This document shows positions 1 to 8,097 of a stretch of 64,000 bases of DNA, piece after piece. This DNA comes from Vibrio chagasii (GTDB lineage Bacteria; Pseudomonadota; Gammaproteobacteria; Enterobacterales; Vibrionaceae), in the NCBI GenBank assembly GCA_041879415.1, contig CP090851.1, positions 372,001 through 436,000 on the forward strand, given 5' to 3'. The first letter of the stretch is position 1. Each line of letters starts with the position of its first letter. The position numbers were made by a program, and so were the translations under genes. The notes beneath the pieces were generated by a model. That model ran no database searches, was not told the DNA's origin, and worked only from the letters and a program-made list of their open reading frames with translations.

Positions 1-834
1 GATGGCGAAGTGGATTTCGACAGCCTTAAAAAGTTAGTTGAGCACCATGTTGCTGCAGGTAGTGATGGTCTGGTTGCGGTTGGCACAACAGGTGAGTCTT
101 CAACACTCACAATTGAAGAGCATGTCAAAGTCGTCAATAAGATCGTTGAATTTGCTGATGGTCGTATCCCAGTTATCGCAGGTACAGGCGCTAATGCTAC
201 GCACGAGTCAGTACTATTCAGTCGTTTATTGAACGGTTCTGGTATTGCAGGTTGCCTGAGCGTAACGCCTTACTACAACAAACCGACTCAAGAAGGTTTG
301 TACCAACACTACAAAGCGATTGCTGAAGTAAGTGACGTTCCTCAAATCCTATACAATGTACCGGGTCGTACTGCTGTAGACCTATTACCAGAGACAGTTG
401 CTCGCCTTTCTGAGATCGAAAACATTGTTGCACTTAAAGATGCGACGGGTGATCTCGACAGAATTGCAATTCACCGTGAACTTTGTGGCGAAGATTTTAT
501 CTTACTAAGTGGTGATGACTTAACAGGTCTAGAATTTGTTAAGCGTGGTGGCGATGGCGTGATTTCTGTAACGAATAACGTTGCAGCGGCGGATATGGCT
601 ACTATGTTCAAACTTGCGAAAGAAGGTAAGTTTGAAGAAGCTGAAGCGATCAATGAGCGCTTGATGCCTCTACATAAGAATTTGTTCGTTGAGTCTAACC
701 CTATTCCCGTAAAATGGGCGGTTCATAAAATGGGTCTGATTGCTGAAGGTGGCTTACGTCTGCCTCTGACTGAACTGTCAGAACCAGCTCAACCTGTTGT
801 TGCTCAAGCAATGACTGAAGCGTGTATTTACTAA
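1..834 (+). CDS. dapA: 4-hydroxy-tetrahydrodipicolinate synthase, 5' end cut by window
   Basis: Condenses pyruvate with aspartate semialdehyde in the first committed step of the diaminopimelate/lysine pathway in the cytoplasm. The reading frame is open from base 1, so the true start lies outside the window and roughly the first 15-20 residues are missing. Visible family signatures are the GTTGES loop, the tyrosine in LYNVPGRT and the Schiff-base lysine in ALKDATG. bamC follows after about 50 bases, the same order as dapA-bamC in enterics, which suggests co-transcription. dapE, a later enzyme of the same pathway, lies 3 kb downstream on the other strand. Identification is secure. Confidence 0.97.
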   Translation, partial: DGEVDFDSLKKLVEHHVAAGSDGLVAVGTTGESSTLTIEEHVKVVNKIVEFADGRIPVIAGTGANATHESVLFSRLLNGSGIAGCLSVTPYYNKPTQEGLYQHYKAIAEVSDVPQILYNVPGRTAVDLLPETVARLSEIENIVALKDATGDLDRIAIHRELCGEDFILLSGDDLTGLEFVKRGGDGVISVTNNVAAADMATMFKLAKEGKFEEAEAINERLMPLHKNLFVESNPIPVKWAVHKMGLIAEGGLRLPLTELSEPAQPVVAQAMTEACIY

Positions 835-883
835 AAACGTATGAAGTGATGCCGAAGCGAACCTTCGGCATTTAGGAGTATAA

Positions 884-1930
884 ATGAAGTATTCTCACCA
901 GCTAGTGATTGGGTCACTGGCTGTTTTCGTTCTTACAGCATGTTCTGGCAGCCCGACTCAACGTCGTCAAGCCAAAGATGATTTCGAATACTTAGAAACA
1001 CCTGAGTTTTCACAATGGCAGCTGCCTGAAGATGCTCAGCCTCAGTTCTACCCAAATTATGACATTCCAAGCGGTGACTTCACTGGTGGTGTAGGCCCTT
1101 CCGTGGATATTCGTCCACCACAACAGGTTCTTGAATTGATCCCTGGTGCTCGTGCGGAGCGTCAAAACGGTGAAGTAACGTTATGGCTGCTTCGTGCTGA
1201 AGAAGCAGACCGTGTATGGCAAACGGCTGTCGACATGTTAGCTCAACGTGGTATTGGTATTCGTGAACAGTCTGAGAATGAGATTGAGACCGATTGGGTT
1301 ACTTGGGTCTCTGAAGACGAAGACGTAGAGATTGGCAGCCGCTACTCTATCTCTCGCTTCCAAGCGAACAACCGTCATGGCTTTAAGATTAATCTTATTG
1401 ATTGGCGTGAAGGCAACGAAGAGAAGCCAGTAACGGCAACCAACAAAGAACGTTACAACGCTTTCCTAACCAACTTAGTGATGGCTAAGTACGATGAAAA
1501 CCTTCGTGCTGAAGCGGCACTGAAAGCACAAGAGCTAGTGAAGCGCATTCCTATCTCGATGGGCTCTGACCGCAGTGGTTTCCCTGTGATTATTGCTCGT
1601 ACGCCATACAACGTATTCTGGCAGCGTCTGCCTACCTTGTTGCCGGCGATGGGCTTTGAGCTTGAAGAGCGTAACCAATCTCAGGGTACGGTTAAAGCTA
1701 AGTACGCAGCGCCAGATGATGAGTTCTGGGAAGAGGTTGGTTTACAGCCTGTTGATCTAGCGCCAGGTACATATAACTTCCTATTTGGTGACCTTGGTAA
1801 CCGTACGTCAATTAACGTGACGGACGCATCAGGTAAGCCTGTAGAAGAAGAGCTACTTAAGTCACTGGTTCCTGTTCTAGCACACGTTGCAGACCAAACC
1901 AAAGATGACAAAGCGGCGAAAGCTGAGTAA
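884..1930 (+). CDS. bamC: Outer membrane protein assembly factor BamC (NlpB)
   Basis: A 348-residue lipoprotein subunit of the BAM complex, which folds beta-barrel proteins into the outer membrane. The N-terminus is a lipoprotein signal with lipobox LTAC and Cys20 as the lipidated residue, followed by a flexible segment rich in Pro, Gln and acidic residues, then two helix-grip-type domains covering roughly residues 95-220 and 225-335. A GGAG ribosome site precedes the ATG. It follows dapA as in E. coli. The C-terminal tail is charged and Lys/Ala-rich. Two tandem terminator hairpins end the unit just before an IS element. Confidence 0.93.
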   Translation: MKYSHQLVIGSLAVFVLTACSGSPTQRRQAKDDFEYLETPEFSQWQLPEDAQPQFYPNYDIPSGDFTGGVGPSVDIRPPQQVLELIPGARAERQNGEVTLWLLRAEEADRVWQTAVDMLAQRGIGIREQSENEIETDWVTWVSEDEDVEIGSRYSISRFQANNRHGFKINLIDWREGNEEKPVTATNKERYNAFLTNLVMAKYDENLRAEAALKAQELVKRIPISMGSDRSGFPVIIARTPYNVFWQRLPTLLPAMGFELEERNQSQGTVKAKYAAPDDEFWEEVGLQPVDLAPGTYNFLFGDLGNRTSINVTDASGKPVEEELLKSLVPVLAHVADQTKDDKAAKAE

Positions 1931-1950
1931 GCAAAGCTTAATAGACTAAA

Positions 1951-1974
1951 GGGCCTCGGAAAATAGGCCCTTTT
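1951..1974 (+). terminator. bamC terminator 1
   Basis: GGGCCT pairs with AGGCCC across an 8-base loop and is followed by TTTT. It is the first of two stacked hairpins after bamC. Confidence 0.7.
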
Positions 1975-2004
1975 AGTTCAACCAATGTTTCAGTGTAAAC
2001 AAAT

Positions 2005-2034
2005 AAAAAGAGGACACATTGTGTCCTCTTTTTT
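2005..2034. terminator. bamC terminator 2, symmetric
   Basis: GAGGACAC (2010-2017) and GTGTCCTC (2021-2028) form a perfect 8-bp stem with a 3-base loop. It is flanked by an A-run and a T-run, so it could work in both directions. Confidence 0.75.
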
Positions 2035-2047
2035 GTTTTCAGCCCTA

Positions 2048-2071
2048 AACCACCTACTTCAGTAGGTGGTT
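2048..2071. repeat. IS200-type left-end hairpin
   Basis: Perfect 11-bp stem with a 2-base spacer at the upstream end of the element. It is probably the imperfect-palindrome substrate bound by TnpA on single-stranded DNA. Confidence 0.8.
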
Positions 2072-2154
2072 ATCATTCAGTTAGGCTTTGCCTGTAGTTC
2101 TACCCATGTTAAATGCTCCCTTGATTTTTAGCGAAGTCAAAGAGGACAAATAAC

Positions 2155-2589
2155 ATGAGTAGATACAATCAAGCTTCCCACGTATTTTGGAGATGTCAAT
2201 ATCACATAGTGTGGACACCAAAATACAGATTTAGGATCTTGAAGAACAATGTAGGCAAAGAAGTTTATCGGTGTATAAATGTTTACTGTAATCAACTTGG
2301 ATGTGAAGTTGTTGAGCTGAACGTCCAGGTTGACCACGTACACTTAGTCGTAAAGGTTCCACCCAAGCTATCAATATCCAAGTTGATGGGCGTATTGAAA
2401 GGCAAAATAGCCTTAAAGCTCTTCAGTAAGTTTCCATATTTGAGGAAAAATAAGCTTTGGGGTAACCACTTTTGGCAAAGGGGCTATTTTGTCGATAGTG
2501 TAGGAATTAATGAAGAAATTATTCGACGTTATGTAAGACATCAGGAGAAGAAAGAGCGCGTGGAACAGCAACAGTTAGCGCTGGACTAA
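2155..2589 (+). CDS. tnpA: IS200/IS605-family transposase TnpA
   Basis: A 144-residue Y1 transposase that moves single-stranded DNA by cut-and-paste. The HUH motif is H61-V-H63 within DHVHLVV. The nucleophile is probably Tyr126 in the helix RRYVRHQ, with Gln130 completing the metal site, matching the arrangement known in IS608 TnpA. Length fits the family and there is no frameshift, so the enzyme appears intact. A GAGGA ribosome site lies 9 bases before the ATG. No adjacent tnpB/RNA-guided nuclease gene is present. The body of the gene is AT-richer than its neighbours. Confidence 0.93.
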   Translation: MSRYNQASHVFWRCQYHIVWTPKYRFRILKNNVGKEVYRCINVYCNQLGCEVVELNVQVDHVHLVVKVPPKLSISKLMGVLKGKIALKLFSKFPYLRKNKLWGNHFWQRGYFVDSVGINEEIIRRYVRHQEKKERVEQQQLALD

Positions 2590-2624
2590 ACAAAGGCCCC
2601 CCCTTTTAGGGGTCTCACACAAAG

Positions 2625-2644
2625 CCACCTTCTTTAGAAGGTGG
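2625..2644. repeat. IS200-type right-end hairpin
   Basis: Perfect 9-bp stem with a 2-base spacer just after tnpA. Its arm CCACCT is shared with the left-end hairpin, consistent with recognition by the same transposase. Confidence 0.78.
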
Positions 2645-2670
2645 TAATTTACATTCGTTTGACCGTAAGG

Positions 2671-2877
2671 TTAGCTACCTTTGGTCTCTTTCGATTGAGT
2701 TTTCTCTTGGTTCTGCTTATCTAGACGATTGAGCTTGTCCAAGTCGCTCTCTCGTTTGCTACGGCTTTTTTTTCCAAGATCCATATTAGCGGTCTGTTTT
2801 AGAGCTGCGATGTTACCTACCACAACGCTAACCACGATGATGATGATAACCCAAGGGTTTGTAAGCCACTCTAACAT
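2671..2877 (-). CDS. DUF2897 family small membrane protein
   Basis: A 68-residue protein with one N-terminal transmembrane helix (about residues 9-27, rich in Ile and Val), followed by a strongly charged Lys/Arg/Asp tail predicted to stay in the cytoplasm. The start MLEWLTNPWV is characteristic of the Vibrio DUF2897 family; function is unknown. It lies 8 bases downstream of the M15 peptidase gene on the same strand and is probably co-transcribed with it. In E. coli a similarly built small one-helix protein (YpfN) lies next to dapE, so the position may be conserved even though the families differ. Confidence 0.8.
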   Translation of the reverse strand: MLEWLTNPWVIIIIVVSVVVGNIAALKQTANMDLGKKSRSKRESDLDKLNRLDKQNQEKTQSKETKGS

Positions 2878-2885
2878 AAGCGCTC

Positions 2886-3560
2886 CTAATGGCTGATGTT
2901 TGCTACGAAGCGCGCATAGATATCGTCTAGCTGCTCCATAATAATCTCATACCCTAATACTGGCTTAGATTTGAGCTGCTTGCCAAGTAAAGTCGGGGAT
3001 AACTGTGATAAACACAGCTCTGAAACGCTACGATGGCTAATATGCCAAGGTTCCATCGCGACACCACCAAGATCTTGGCTATACGGGAAAAAAAAACCAA
3101 ATTGTTCAGCATTAGCAGAGAGCCATTGATAAAACGCTTGCTGGTGGCCAGTAAGGTATTCCCAAGGCTCTAATTGCAGCTGTGCACCTTCTGGAAGGTG
3201 GTTACGAGCAAAGACATCGAAGTCACAGCCCCAATGGTGTCGACTCGCTCCAGGAAGCGCAGACCACCTCAGAATCGCCGACAGCTTTTGATGTTCAGTG
3301 AGTGTTGAAGCATCAAGTGGTTGGCTATCTGAATCTAAGATCGGGGCTTCACCAGAAAACTTGCGGTTCCAAATCAGAGATTGCCTGTCATAGTCACGAA
3401 AGCCACTGGCGATCTCCATTTTAAAGCCAGCAAGCAGAGCAGCTTCAATCAAACTGTTTAGGTCATCGATAACGTCACTGTGTACCAAGAAGGTCTTAGT
3501 ACCAATTAGTGTCGGTGCCAGATGAGAATCTGATTGTCCGGTAAGCTGCTCTGGTGTCAT
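2886..3560 (-). CDS. M15 family metallopeptidase (LD/DD-carboxypeptidase type)
   Basis: A 224-residue zinc peptidase of the M15B/VanY-like group that would trim peptidoglycan stem peptides. Zinc and catalytic motifs are visible in the second half: the SRHHWGCDFDV segment supplies the first His and Asp ligands, and EPWHISHR supplies the catalytic Glu and the second His ligand. No signal peptide is evident, so either the start is correct and the protein is cytoplasmic, or export is by another route. It lies about 45 bases downstream of dapE on the same strand, giving a dapE-peptidase-DUF2897 unit that fits cell-wall recycling. The exact substrate is unknown. Confidence 0.85.
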   Translation of the reverse strand: MTPEQLTGQSDSHLAPTLIGTKTFLVHSDVIDDLNSLIEAALLAGFKMEIASGFRDYDRQSLIWNRKFSGEAPILDSDSQPLDASTLTEHQKLSAILRWSALPGASRHHWGCDFDVFARNHLPEGAQLQLEPWEYLTGHQQAFYQWLSANAEQFGFFFPYSQDLGGVAMEPWHISHRSVSELCLSQLSPTLLGKQLKSKPVLGYEIIMEQLDDIYARFVANISH

Positions 3561-3604
3561 AACGAGTCTCTAATGTTTGGAAGTGATACTTCGCTAGGAA
3601 AGAT

Positions 3605-4741
3605 TTATTTAGCGAACAAGTTCACTAACGTTCTTTCGTACATGTCGGTTAGCTTCTCTAAATCCGCGACTTTTACGCATTCGTTAACTTTGTGAATGGT
3701 CGCGTTAACTGGGCCTAGTTCAACCACCTGTCCACCCATTCGGGCAATGAAGCGACCATCAGACGTACCGCCGGTTGTCAGCAGCGCTGGTTTAACATCA
3801 TTAACGTGACCAACGGCATCAACAATCGCATCGAGCAGTGAGCCTGCGTCTGTTAGGAACGGGTCGCCATTGAAGGTCCACTTAAGATCGTATTCGAAAT
3901 CGTATTTATCAAGCGTTGTTGTCACGCGCTCAACGATAACGTCATTGCTTAACTCTGTGCTAAAACGCAGGTTAAACTGAACATTAAACTCCCCTGGAAT
4001 CACGTTAGATGCGCCAGTACCTGCACTCACATTCGGGATCTGGAAACTGGTTGGTGGGAAGTAGTCATTACCTTGGTCCCATTCCGTCGTCGCTAGCTCG
4101 TGAATTGCCAGCAGAGAGCTATGTACAGGGTTATTCGCTAGGTGAGGGTAGGCAACGTGACCTTGCGTACCTTTAATCGTTAGATCGCCAGTGATAGAGC
4201 CACGGCGGCCGTTCTTCACCACATCGCCAACAAACTCAGTACTTGACGGTTCACCAACAATACACATGTCGATGTTCTCACCGCGTGCCATCAGAGCTTC
4301 AACAACACGTACCGTACCGTTGATGAAAGGGCCTTCTTCATCAGAGGTGATAAGGAAGCCAATTGAGCCTGAATGGTCTGGATATTTCTCAATGAATTGC
4401 TCAACAGCAACAATCATTGAAGCTAGAGAACCTTTCATGTCTGCCGCACCACGGCCGTGTAAGTAGCCATCAACAATGGTTGGCTCAAAGGGCTTGGTGT
4501 TCCATTGTTCGATTGGACCGGCTGGTACCACGTCTGTGTGGCCTGCAAAAGCAAACAGAGGTGCTTCGGTACCTCGGCGAGCCCAGAAGTTCGTCGTATC
4601 CTCAAATACCATTACTTCGATTTCAAAACCGAGTGCTTTTAAGCGATTAATCATCAGTTCTTGGCAGCCCGCATCTTCAGGGGTTACCGATTGACGGCTA
4701 ATGAGGTCTTTTGCCAGAGCCAAAGTTGGGCTATCTGTCAT
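3605..4741 (-). CDS. dapE: Succinyl-diaminopimelate desuccinylase
   Basis: Hydrolyses N-succinyl-LL-diaminopimelate to LL-diaminopimelate and succinate, for lysine and peptidoglycan synthesis. It is 378 residues, the usual length for this M20 dizinc hydrolase. Metal and catalytic motifs are in order: FAGHTDVVP (His ligand), GRGAADMKG (bridging Asp), SDEEGP (catalytic Glu plus ligand Glu), a VGEPSS glutamate, and the late TGGTSDGRF loop. The start ATG follows a GGAAT-type ribosome site. It shares a pathway with dapA at the left edge of the window. Confidence 0.97.
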   Translation of the reverse strand: MTDSPTLALAKDLISRQSVTPEDAGCQELMINRLKALGFEIEVMVFEDTTNFWARRGTEAPLFAFAGHTDVVPAGPIEQWNTKPFEPTIVDGYLHGRGAADMKGSLASMIVAVEQFIEKYPDHSGSIGFLITSDEEGPFINGTVRVVEALMARGENIDMCIVGEPSSTEFVGDVVKNGRRGSITGDLTIKGTQGHVAYPHLANNPVHSSLLAIHELATTEWDQGNDYFPPTSFQIPNVSAGTGASNVIPGEFNVQFNLRFSTELSNDVIVERVTTTLDKYDFEYDLKWTFNGDPFLTDAGSLLDAIVDAVGHVNDVKPALLTTGGTSDGRFIARMGGQVVELGPVNATIHKVNECVKVADLEKLTDMYERTLVNLFAK

Positions 4742-4837
4742 CCTTGAATTCCTTGTTTAAATAAAACGTCGAGTCATTAATTTCAGGCGTTGAACAGAGC
4801 ACGCACAACGCCTTGTTATCTGTTCTAATAACGCTGA

Positions 4838-5185
4838 TTACGCAAAAATAGCCGCGTACTGGTCAGCTTTAAAGCCGATGTGAAGTTTGCCATCGACTTT
4901 CAAAATAGGGCGCTTGATCATCGCTGGTTGTTCAACAAGCAGAGTGATTGCCGTTTGTTCTGTTAAGGTGTCTTTTTGCTCTTGAGAAAGCTGACGATAA
5001 GTCGTACCACGTTTGTTTAGTACTAGCTCCCAGCCAAGCTCTGAACAGAAGCTTGTTACCAACTCTTCAGTGATACCTTGTTTGCGATAATCGTGAAATT
5101 CGAACTCGATACCTTCAGCTTCGAGCCATTTCTTTGCTTTTTTAATCGTGTCGCAATTTGGGATACCAAACATTGTGATAGTCAT
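4838..5185 (-). CDS. ArsC/Spx-family reductase, YffB-like
   Basis: A 115-residue thioredoxin-fold protein. The start MTITMFGIPNCDTIKKA contains the single conserved cysteine (PNCDT) of the ArsC/YffB group, and the KRPIL segment near residue 90 is the family's conserved arginine region. Members resemble arsenate reductase, but the chromosomal YffB type is not an established arsenic-resistance gene, so a glutathione-dependent thiol reductase role is the safer description. It is 96 bases upstream of dapE on the same strand, and E. coli also has yffB next to dapE, supporting orthology. Confidence 0.88.
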   Translation of the reverse strand: MTITMFGIPNCDTIKKAKKWLEAEGIEFEFHDYRKQGITEELVTSFCSELGWELVLNKRGTTYRQLSQEQKDTLTEQTAITLLVEQPAMIKRPILKVDGKLHIGFKADQYAAIFA

Positions 5186-5384
5186 TATTCTTCCTCTGGG
5201 TGATTTTCTTTCATTGTTATGAATTGAATCCTATCAGGAAGCGGCAATTCAGACAAAATAGAGTGAGGAATATTTCATTGAGCGAAAAAAAACAGTAAGA
5301 AAATGTCACTATTGGAGACTTATTGATCAGCCTCAACATGTTGTCAGCGAAAAAAGAAATAATTGAGTTGCACATATATAGGAG

Positions 5385-5678
5385 GTGTCAATGGAGTTGA
5401 GTCCTGTTTTTGCAAGGCGGCTATATTTAGCATTGTTAGTTGAAAGCCTTGATAGGCCAAATGTGCCTAAACTCATCGAAAAAACGGGTTGGCCTCGTCG
5501 TACTATTCAAGATGTACTCAAGGCGTTACCGGGGATCGGTATCGAACTTATGTTTGTTCAAGATGGGCGACGTCATAATGATGGCTATTACCAGTTATCC
5601 GACTGGGGACCATTTGACAGTCAGTGGGTTCTCGAACGAAAAGGCGATATAGCAACAAGCCTTGGATTTAGTGCATAA
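5385..5678 (+). CDS. Small winged helix-turn-helix protein
   Basis: A 97-residue protein that I recognise only as a winged helix-turn-helix domain. The helix-turn-helix is suggested around residues 22-45, where the helix VPKLIEKTG is followed by RRTIQDVLKAL. A wing-like segment with the basic stretch DGRRHNDGYYQLSDWG comes next. A strong ribosome site (GGAGGT, 5 bases before ATG) fixes the start. It stands alone, divergent from yffB, with a short hairpin (CCAGCGAAAGCTGG) after the stop. Its targets are unknown and there is no effector domain, so it may act as a small repressor or partner protein. Confidence 0.75.
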   Translation: MSMELSPVFARRLYLALLVESLDRPNVPKLIEKTGWPRRTIQDVLKALPGIGIELMFVQDGRRHNDGYYQLSDWGPFDSQWVLERKGDIATSLGFSA

Positions 5679-5679
5679 G

Positions 5680-5704
5680 CCAGCGAAAGCTGGCTTTCTT
5701 TTTT
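5680..5704 (+). terminator. Terminator after the wHTH gene
   Basis: The stem GCCAGC/GCTGGC with a GAAA loop is followed by TTTCTTTTTT. Confidence 0.7.
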
Positions 5705-5727
5705 GGGGCGGCTAAAAGAGAGGCTAA

Positions 5728-6060
5728 CTACTTACAAAGATAAGCGGTACCAAGCATGGTAACCGAAGTTGAAAAATCTTGAGGTAGGGTAAAGATTACC
5801 GTATCTGCACCAAGCTGGATCGCGTTGGTTTTAAGCTCATTCATCGCACCCTGAATCAAGGTATCATTTGGGTAAAACAGGTAGCTGTACCAATGGCCTT
5901 CGCTACCAGTGACTTCCCCTTTATACTCACACTGGTCGATATTAATGATGCCGTGATAATCCATTCTCACACTGTCGGCCTCATCATGAGGTACTGAAGT
6001 GGGTGTGGTGCATCCCAACAGCATGCTGCTCACTGCCAATGCCATCCATTCCTTTTTCAT
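5728..6060 (-). CDS. DUF4156 domain lipoprotein
   Basis: A 110-residue predicted lipoprotein. The signal peptide ends in the lipobox LLGC with Cys16 as the lipidation site, followed by a Thr/Pro-rich linker. The core contains C-x-(Y/K)-x-G-E-V-T-G-S-E-G, typical of DUF4156, and a C-terminal YLCK with a second cysteine that could form a disulfide. It is probably anchored in the outer membrane facing the periplasm; function is unknown. It follows the DUF2956 gene by 12 bases on the same strand, so the two are likely one transcript. Confidence 0.82.
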   Translation of the reverse strand: MKKEWMALAVSSMLLGCTTPTSVPHDEADSVRMDYHGIINIDQCEYKGEVTGSEGHWYSYLFYPNDTLIQGAMNELKTNAIQLGADTVIFTLPQDFSTSVTMLGTAYLCK

Positions 6061-6072
6061 ACGTTAGTCCTG

Positions 6073-6417
6073 TTATTGCATCAAATAAATCGCAAAACCT
6101 ACCCAGCTCGCGATCAATAGTATCCATGGCAATTTACTTGAGTGATTTGATGCTGCTTCAACACTCGATGTTGCATTGTGCTCTTGTTCTATCGCCGCTT
6201 GTTGAGTTTGCTTTTCTTTTTGTACGCGTTTCTTTGCTTTATCTGCTTGGCGGTTACGTTCTTTCTGTTGTTTCTTATAAAGCGCGATGCCTTTCTCAAT
6301 ACCCTGAGCAATCAATTTTGTTTGTTCTTTAGTTTGAGCGGGCCTTTGAGTCGCTTTGGCTATCTTCAGTGCCTCTTGTTGAGATTCAACAGATGGTGTA
6401 TTAGTTTTCTTTTTCAT
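6073..6417 (-). CDS. DUF2956 family tail-anchored protein
   Basis: A 114-residue protein with a very basic, Lys/Gln/Glu-rich body (residues 1-75) likely to be helical or coiled coil, and one hydrophobic helix at the extreme C-terminus (LPWILLIASWVGFAIYLM). This gives a tail-anchored, cytoplasm-facing arrangement. The N-terminal pattern S-x-E-S-Q-Q-E-A-x-K-I-A-K-A-T-Q-R-P is typical of DUF2956, found in Vibrio and relatives; the function is not known. It is divergent from the DUF2919 gene and upstream of the DUF4156 lipoprotein gene. Confidence 0.82.
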   Translation of the reverse strand: MKKKTNTPSVESQQEALKIAKATQRPAQTKEQTKLIAQGIEKGIALYKKQQKERNRQADKAKKRVQKEKQTQQAAIEQEHNATSSVEAASNHSSKLPWILLIASWVGFAIYLMQ

Positions 6418-6511
6418 ACTGAGTTCGATAATTAAAACGTATTAACCAATAAGATAACGTAAACCTAACTAAGTATGAATGATTTGCGTTAAAGTGTTGG
6501 TTTGAAAACAA

Positions 6512-6988
6512 GTGAAAGTGAGATTTGTGCGGTATTCCATAGAACAATACGACAAGCACGGCTTTTTAAAGGCGCCAATCTTATTATGGTTAGGCTGGCT
6601 GTTTCTTGCGAAAGCTCTCGTCGTTTTCATCGTTGCAGGTGCAAGTAGAGAGTCGGGAACCGATATTCTCGAGATCATTTATCCGGATCATCACATGTTT
6701 TATGCTGGGATTGCCTTGAGTGTCCCTAGCTTGTTACTGATGTGGTTATTTGGGCTAAGATCTCCAGAGAGAAAGCGCCTCAATAAAGTGGTGTCATGGG
6801 GACGTTGGGTGACCATAGCCGCTATTCTAGCGCAGGGCTCCCATACTATTTATTTAATCTATTTGGATAACGGTTGGTTCCGTTGGTCAAATGGTCTGAC
6901 TCTATTGTTGCTGCTGTGGTTAGCGCTTTATCTAACCAATAGCCATGCAGCACGGGATTGCTTTAAAGTGGTTGAGCACGAAGACTGA
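6512..6988 (+). CDS. DUF2919 family inner-membrane protein (YfeZ-like)
   Basis: A 158-residue integral membrane protein with four predicted helices (about residues 24-44, 66-84, 97-117, 128-146). The opening YDKHGFLKAP and the overall length match DUF2919, the family of E. coli YfeZ. The start is uncertain: GTG codons occur at 6512, 6518 and 6527, and none has a convincing ribosome site, so the product may begin at MRYSIEQYDKHG. It is just upstream of a Dyp-type peroxidase; in E. coli yfeZ also lies close to yfeX, which supports the assignment. Function unknown. Confidence 0.8.
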   Translation: MKVRFVRYSIEQYDKHGFLKAPILLWLGWLFLAKALVVFIVAGASRESGTDILEIIYPDHHMFYAGIALSVPSLLLMWLFGLRSPERKRLNKVVSWGRWVTIAAILAQGSHTIYLIYLDNGWFRWSNGLTLLLLLWLALYLTNSHAARDCFKVVEHED

Positions 6989-7053
6989 TTCTCATCAAAA
7001 CATTTGTCCCATTCACAATTATACTTAGAAGCTAAAACTGGAAGGAATAATCT

Positions 7054-7977
7054 ATGCTTAATATCTCAAATGAGCAGCCTAACGTTCAAAGTGCTATTTT
7101 GCCTGAAGCTGGGCCTTTCGCTCTTTACGTTCAACTAAAAGTGAATGCTAACACTGCTAATGTACTAGCAGAAATCCAAAAGATTCCAGCGCTAATCGAA
7201 GAGCTAAACCAAACTCAACCAGATGCGAACCTGACGGCTTCAGTTGCGTTCTCTAAGGCGTTTTGGGACAAGTTCGAGCAAGCAGCTCCTACTGATCTGA
7301 TTGACTTCCCTGCGCTTGGCGAAGGCGATGTTACCGCACCTAGCACGCCAGCTGATGTACTAATTCATTGCCATTCAAACCGACACGATCTGCACTTTTT
7401 CATCTTACGTAAATTGCTATCTGAAGTAGCGGCAGACGTTGAAGTGGTTGATGAAACTTACGGTTACCGTTTCCTAGATTCTCGTGATATGACGGATTTC
7501 GTCGACGGCACTGAAAACCCGAAAGACGCACAACGCGCAGAAGTTGCTATTGTTCCTGAAGGCGAATTTGCAGGCGGTAGCTACGTGATGGTGCAGCGTT
7601 TTGTTCATAACCTTCCTGCTTGGAATCGATTGAATGTATCGGCGCAAGAAAAAGTGGTTGGTCGTACTAAACCTGATTCAATCGAGCTCGATGATGTTCC
7701 AGCTGCATCTCACGTTGGTCGTGTAGATATCAAAGAAGAGGGCAAAGGCCTTAAGATCGTTCGTCACAGCCTACCTTACGGCACAGCAACGGGCGACCAT
7801 GGTCTACTGTTCATTGCTTACTGTAATGTTCGTCATAACTTTGATGCGATGTTAGAGAGCATGTACGGCGTAACCGATGGCAAAACAGACCAACTGCTTC
7901 GCTTTACTAAGGCAGTGACAGGTGCTTACTACTTCGCTCCTTCAACTGAGATGTTGAGCGCATTAACGATTAAGTAA
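7054..7977 (+). CDS. yfeX: Dyp-type heme peroxidase, YfeX-like
   Basis: A 307-residue dye-decolorizing-type peroxidase of the cytoplasmic YfeX class. The distal GxxDG motif is FVDGTENP, with catalytic Asp151. The proximal heme ligand is expected to be His220 in AASHVGRVD, and the distal arginine Arg237 in IVRHSLPYG. The ferredoxin-like duplicated fold and length match the family; there is no Tat signal, so it is cytoplasmic. GGAAGGAAT before the ATG is a strong ribosome site. E. coli YfeX has been proposed to act in heme or porphyrin oxidation, but the physiological substrate is unsettled. A terminator follows. Confidence 0.93.
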   Translation: MLNISNEQPNVQSAILPEAGPFALYVQLKVNANTANVLAEIQKIPALIEELNQTQPDANLTASVAFSKAFWDKFEQAAPTDLIDFPALGEGDVTAPSTPADVLIHCHSNRHDLHFFILRKLLSEVAADVEVVDETYGYRFLDSRDMTDFVDGTENPKDAQRAEVAIVPEGEFAGGSYVMVQRFVHNLPAWNRLNVSAQEKVVGRTKPDSIELDDVPAASHVGRVDIKEEGKGLKIVRHSLPYGTATGDHGLLFIAYCNVRHNFDAMLESMYGVTDGKTDQLLRFTKAVTGAYYFAPSTEMLSALTIK

Positions 7978-8000
7978 GTCGTCTCAAAAAGAATAAACAA

Positions 8001-8025
8001 AGGGAGCCTCAGGGCTCCTTTTTTA
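8001..8025 (+). terminator. Terminator after the Dyp peroxidase gene
   Basis: The GGAGCC/GGCTCC stem with a 4-base loop is followed by six T residues. It separates the peroxidase gene from the flagellin promoter, which begins two bases later. Confidence 0.8.
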
Positions 8026-8026
8026 T

Positions 8027-8053
8027 TAAAGCTTTATCTGAATTGGTCGATAT
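8027..8053 (+). promoter_or_regulatory. Sigma-28 (FliA) promoter of the first flagellin gene
   Basis: TAAAGCTT (8027-8034), an 11-base spacer and GTCGATAT (8046-8053) match the sigma-28 consensus TAAAGTTT-N11-GCCGATAA at most positions. It lies 45 bases before the ATG. Confidence 0.75.
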
Positions 8054-8097
8054 AAAAGCAATCGTGAGTGTAATTCATCTTTTTTACGTGAAGGTCT

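Larger units (their letters stand above)
2046..2650 (+). mobile_element. IS200/IS605-family insertion sequence, TnpA only
   Basis: A compact element of about 600 bases carrying one Y1 HUH transposase gene and no tnpB. The ends are subterminal hairpins rather than inverted repeats, as expected for this family. The left hairpin has arms AACCACCTACT (2048-2058) and AGTAGGTGGTT (2061-2071). The right one has arms CCACCTTCT (2625-2633) and AGAAGGTGG (2636-2644). The exact outer boundaries and the target tetra/pentanucleotide are inferred, because the cleavage sites cannot be read without relatives. It lies between the bamC terminators and the DUF2897 gene and disrupts no visible reading frame. Confidence 0.88.

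Noticed and set aside
4838..5185. Arsenic resistance gene arsC
   Set aside because: ArsC-like fold, but it stands beside dapE like E. coli yffB and has no arsB/arsR neighbours.
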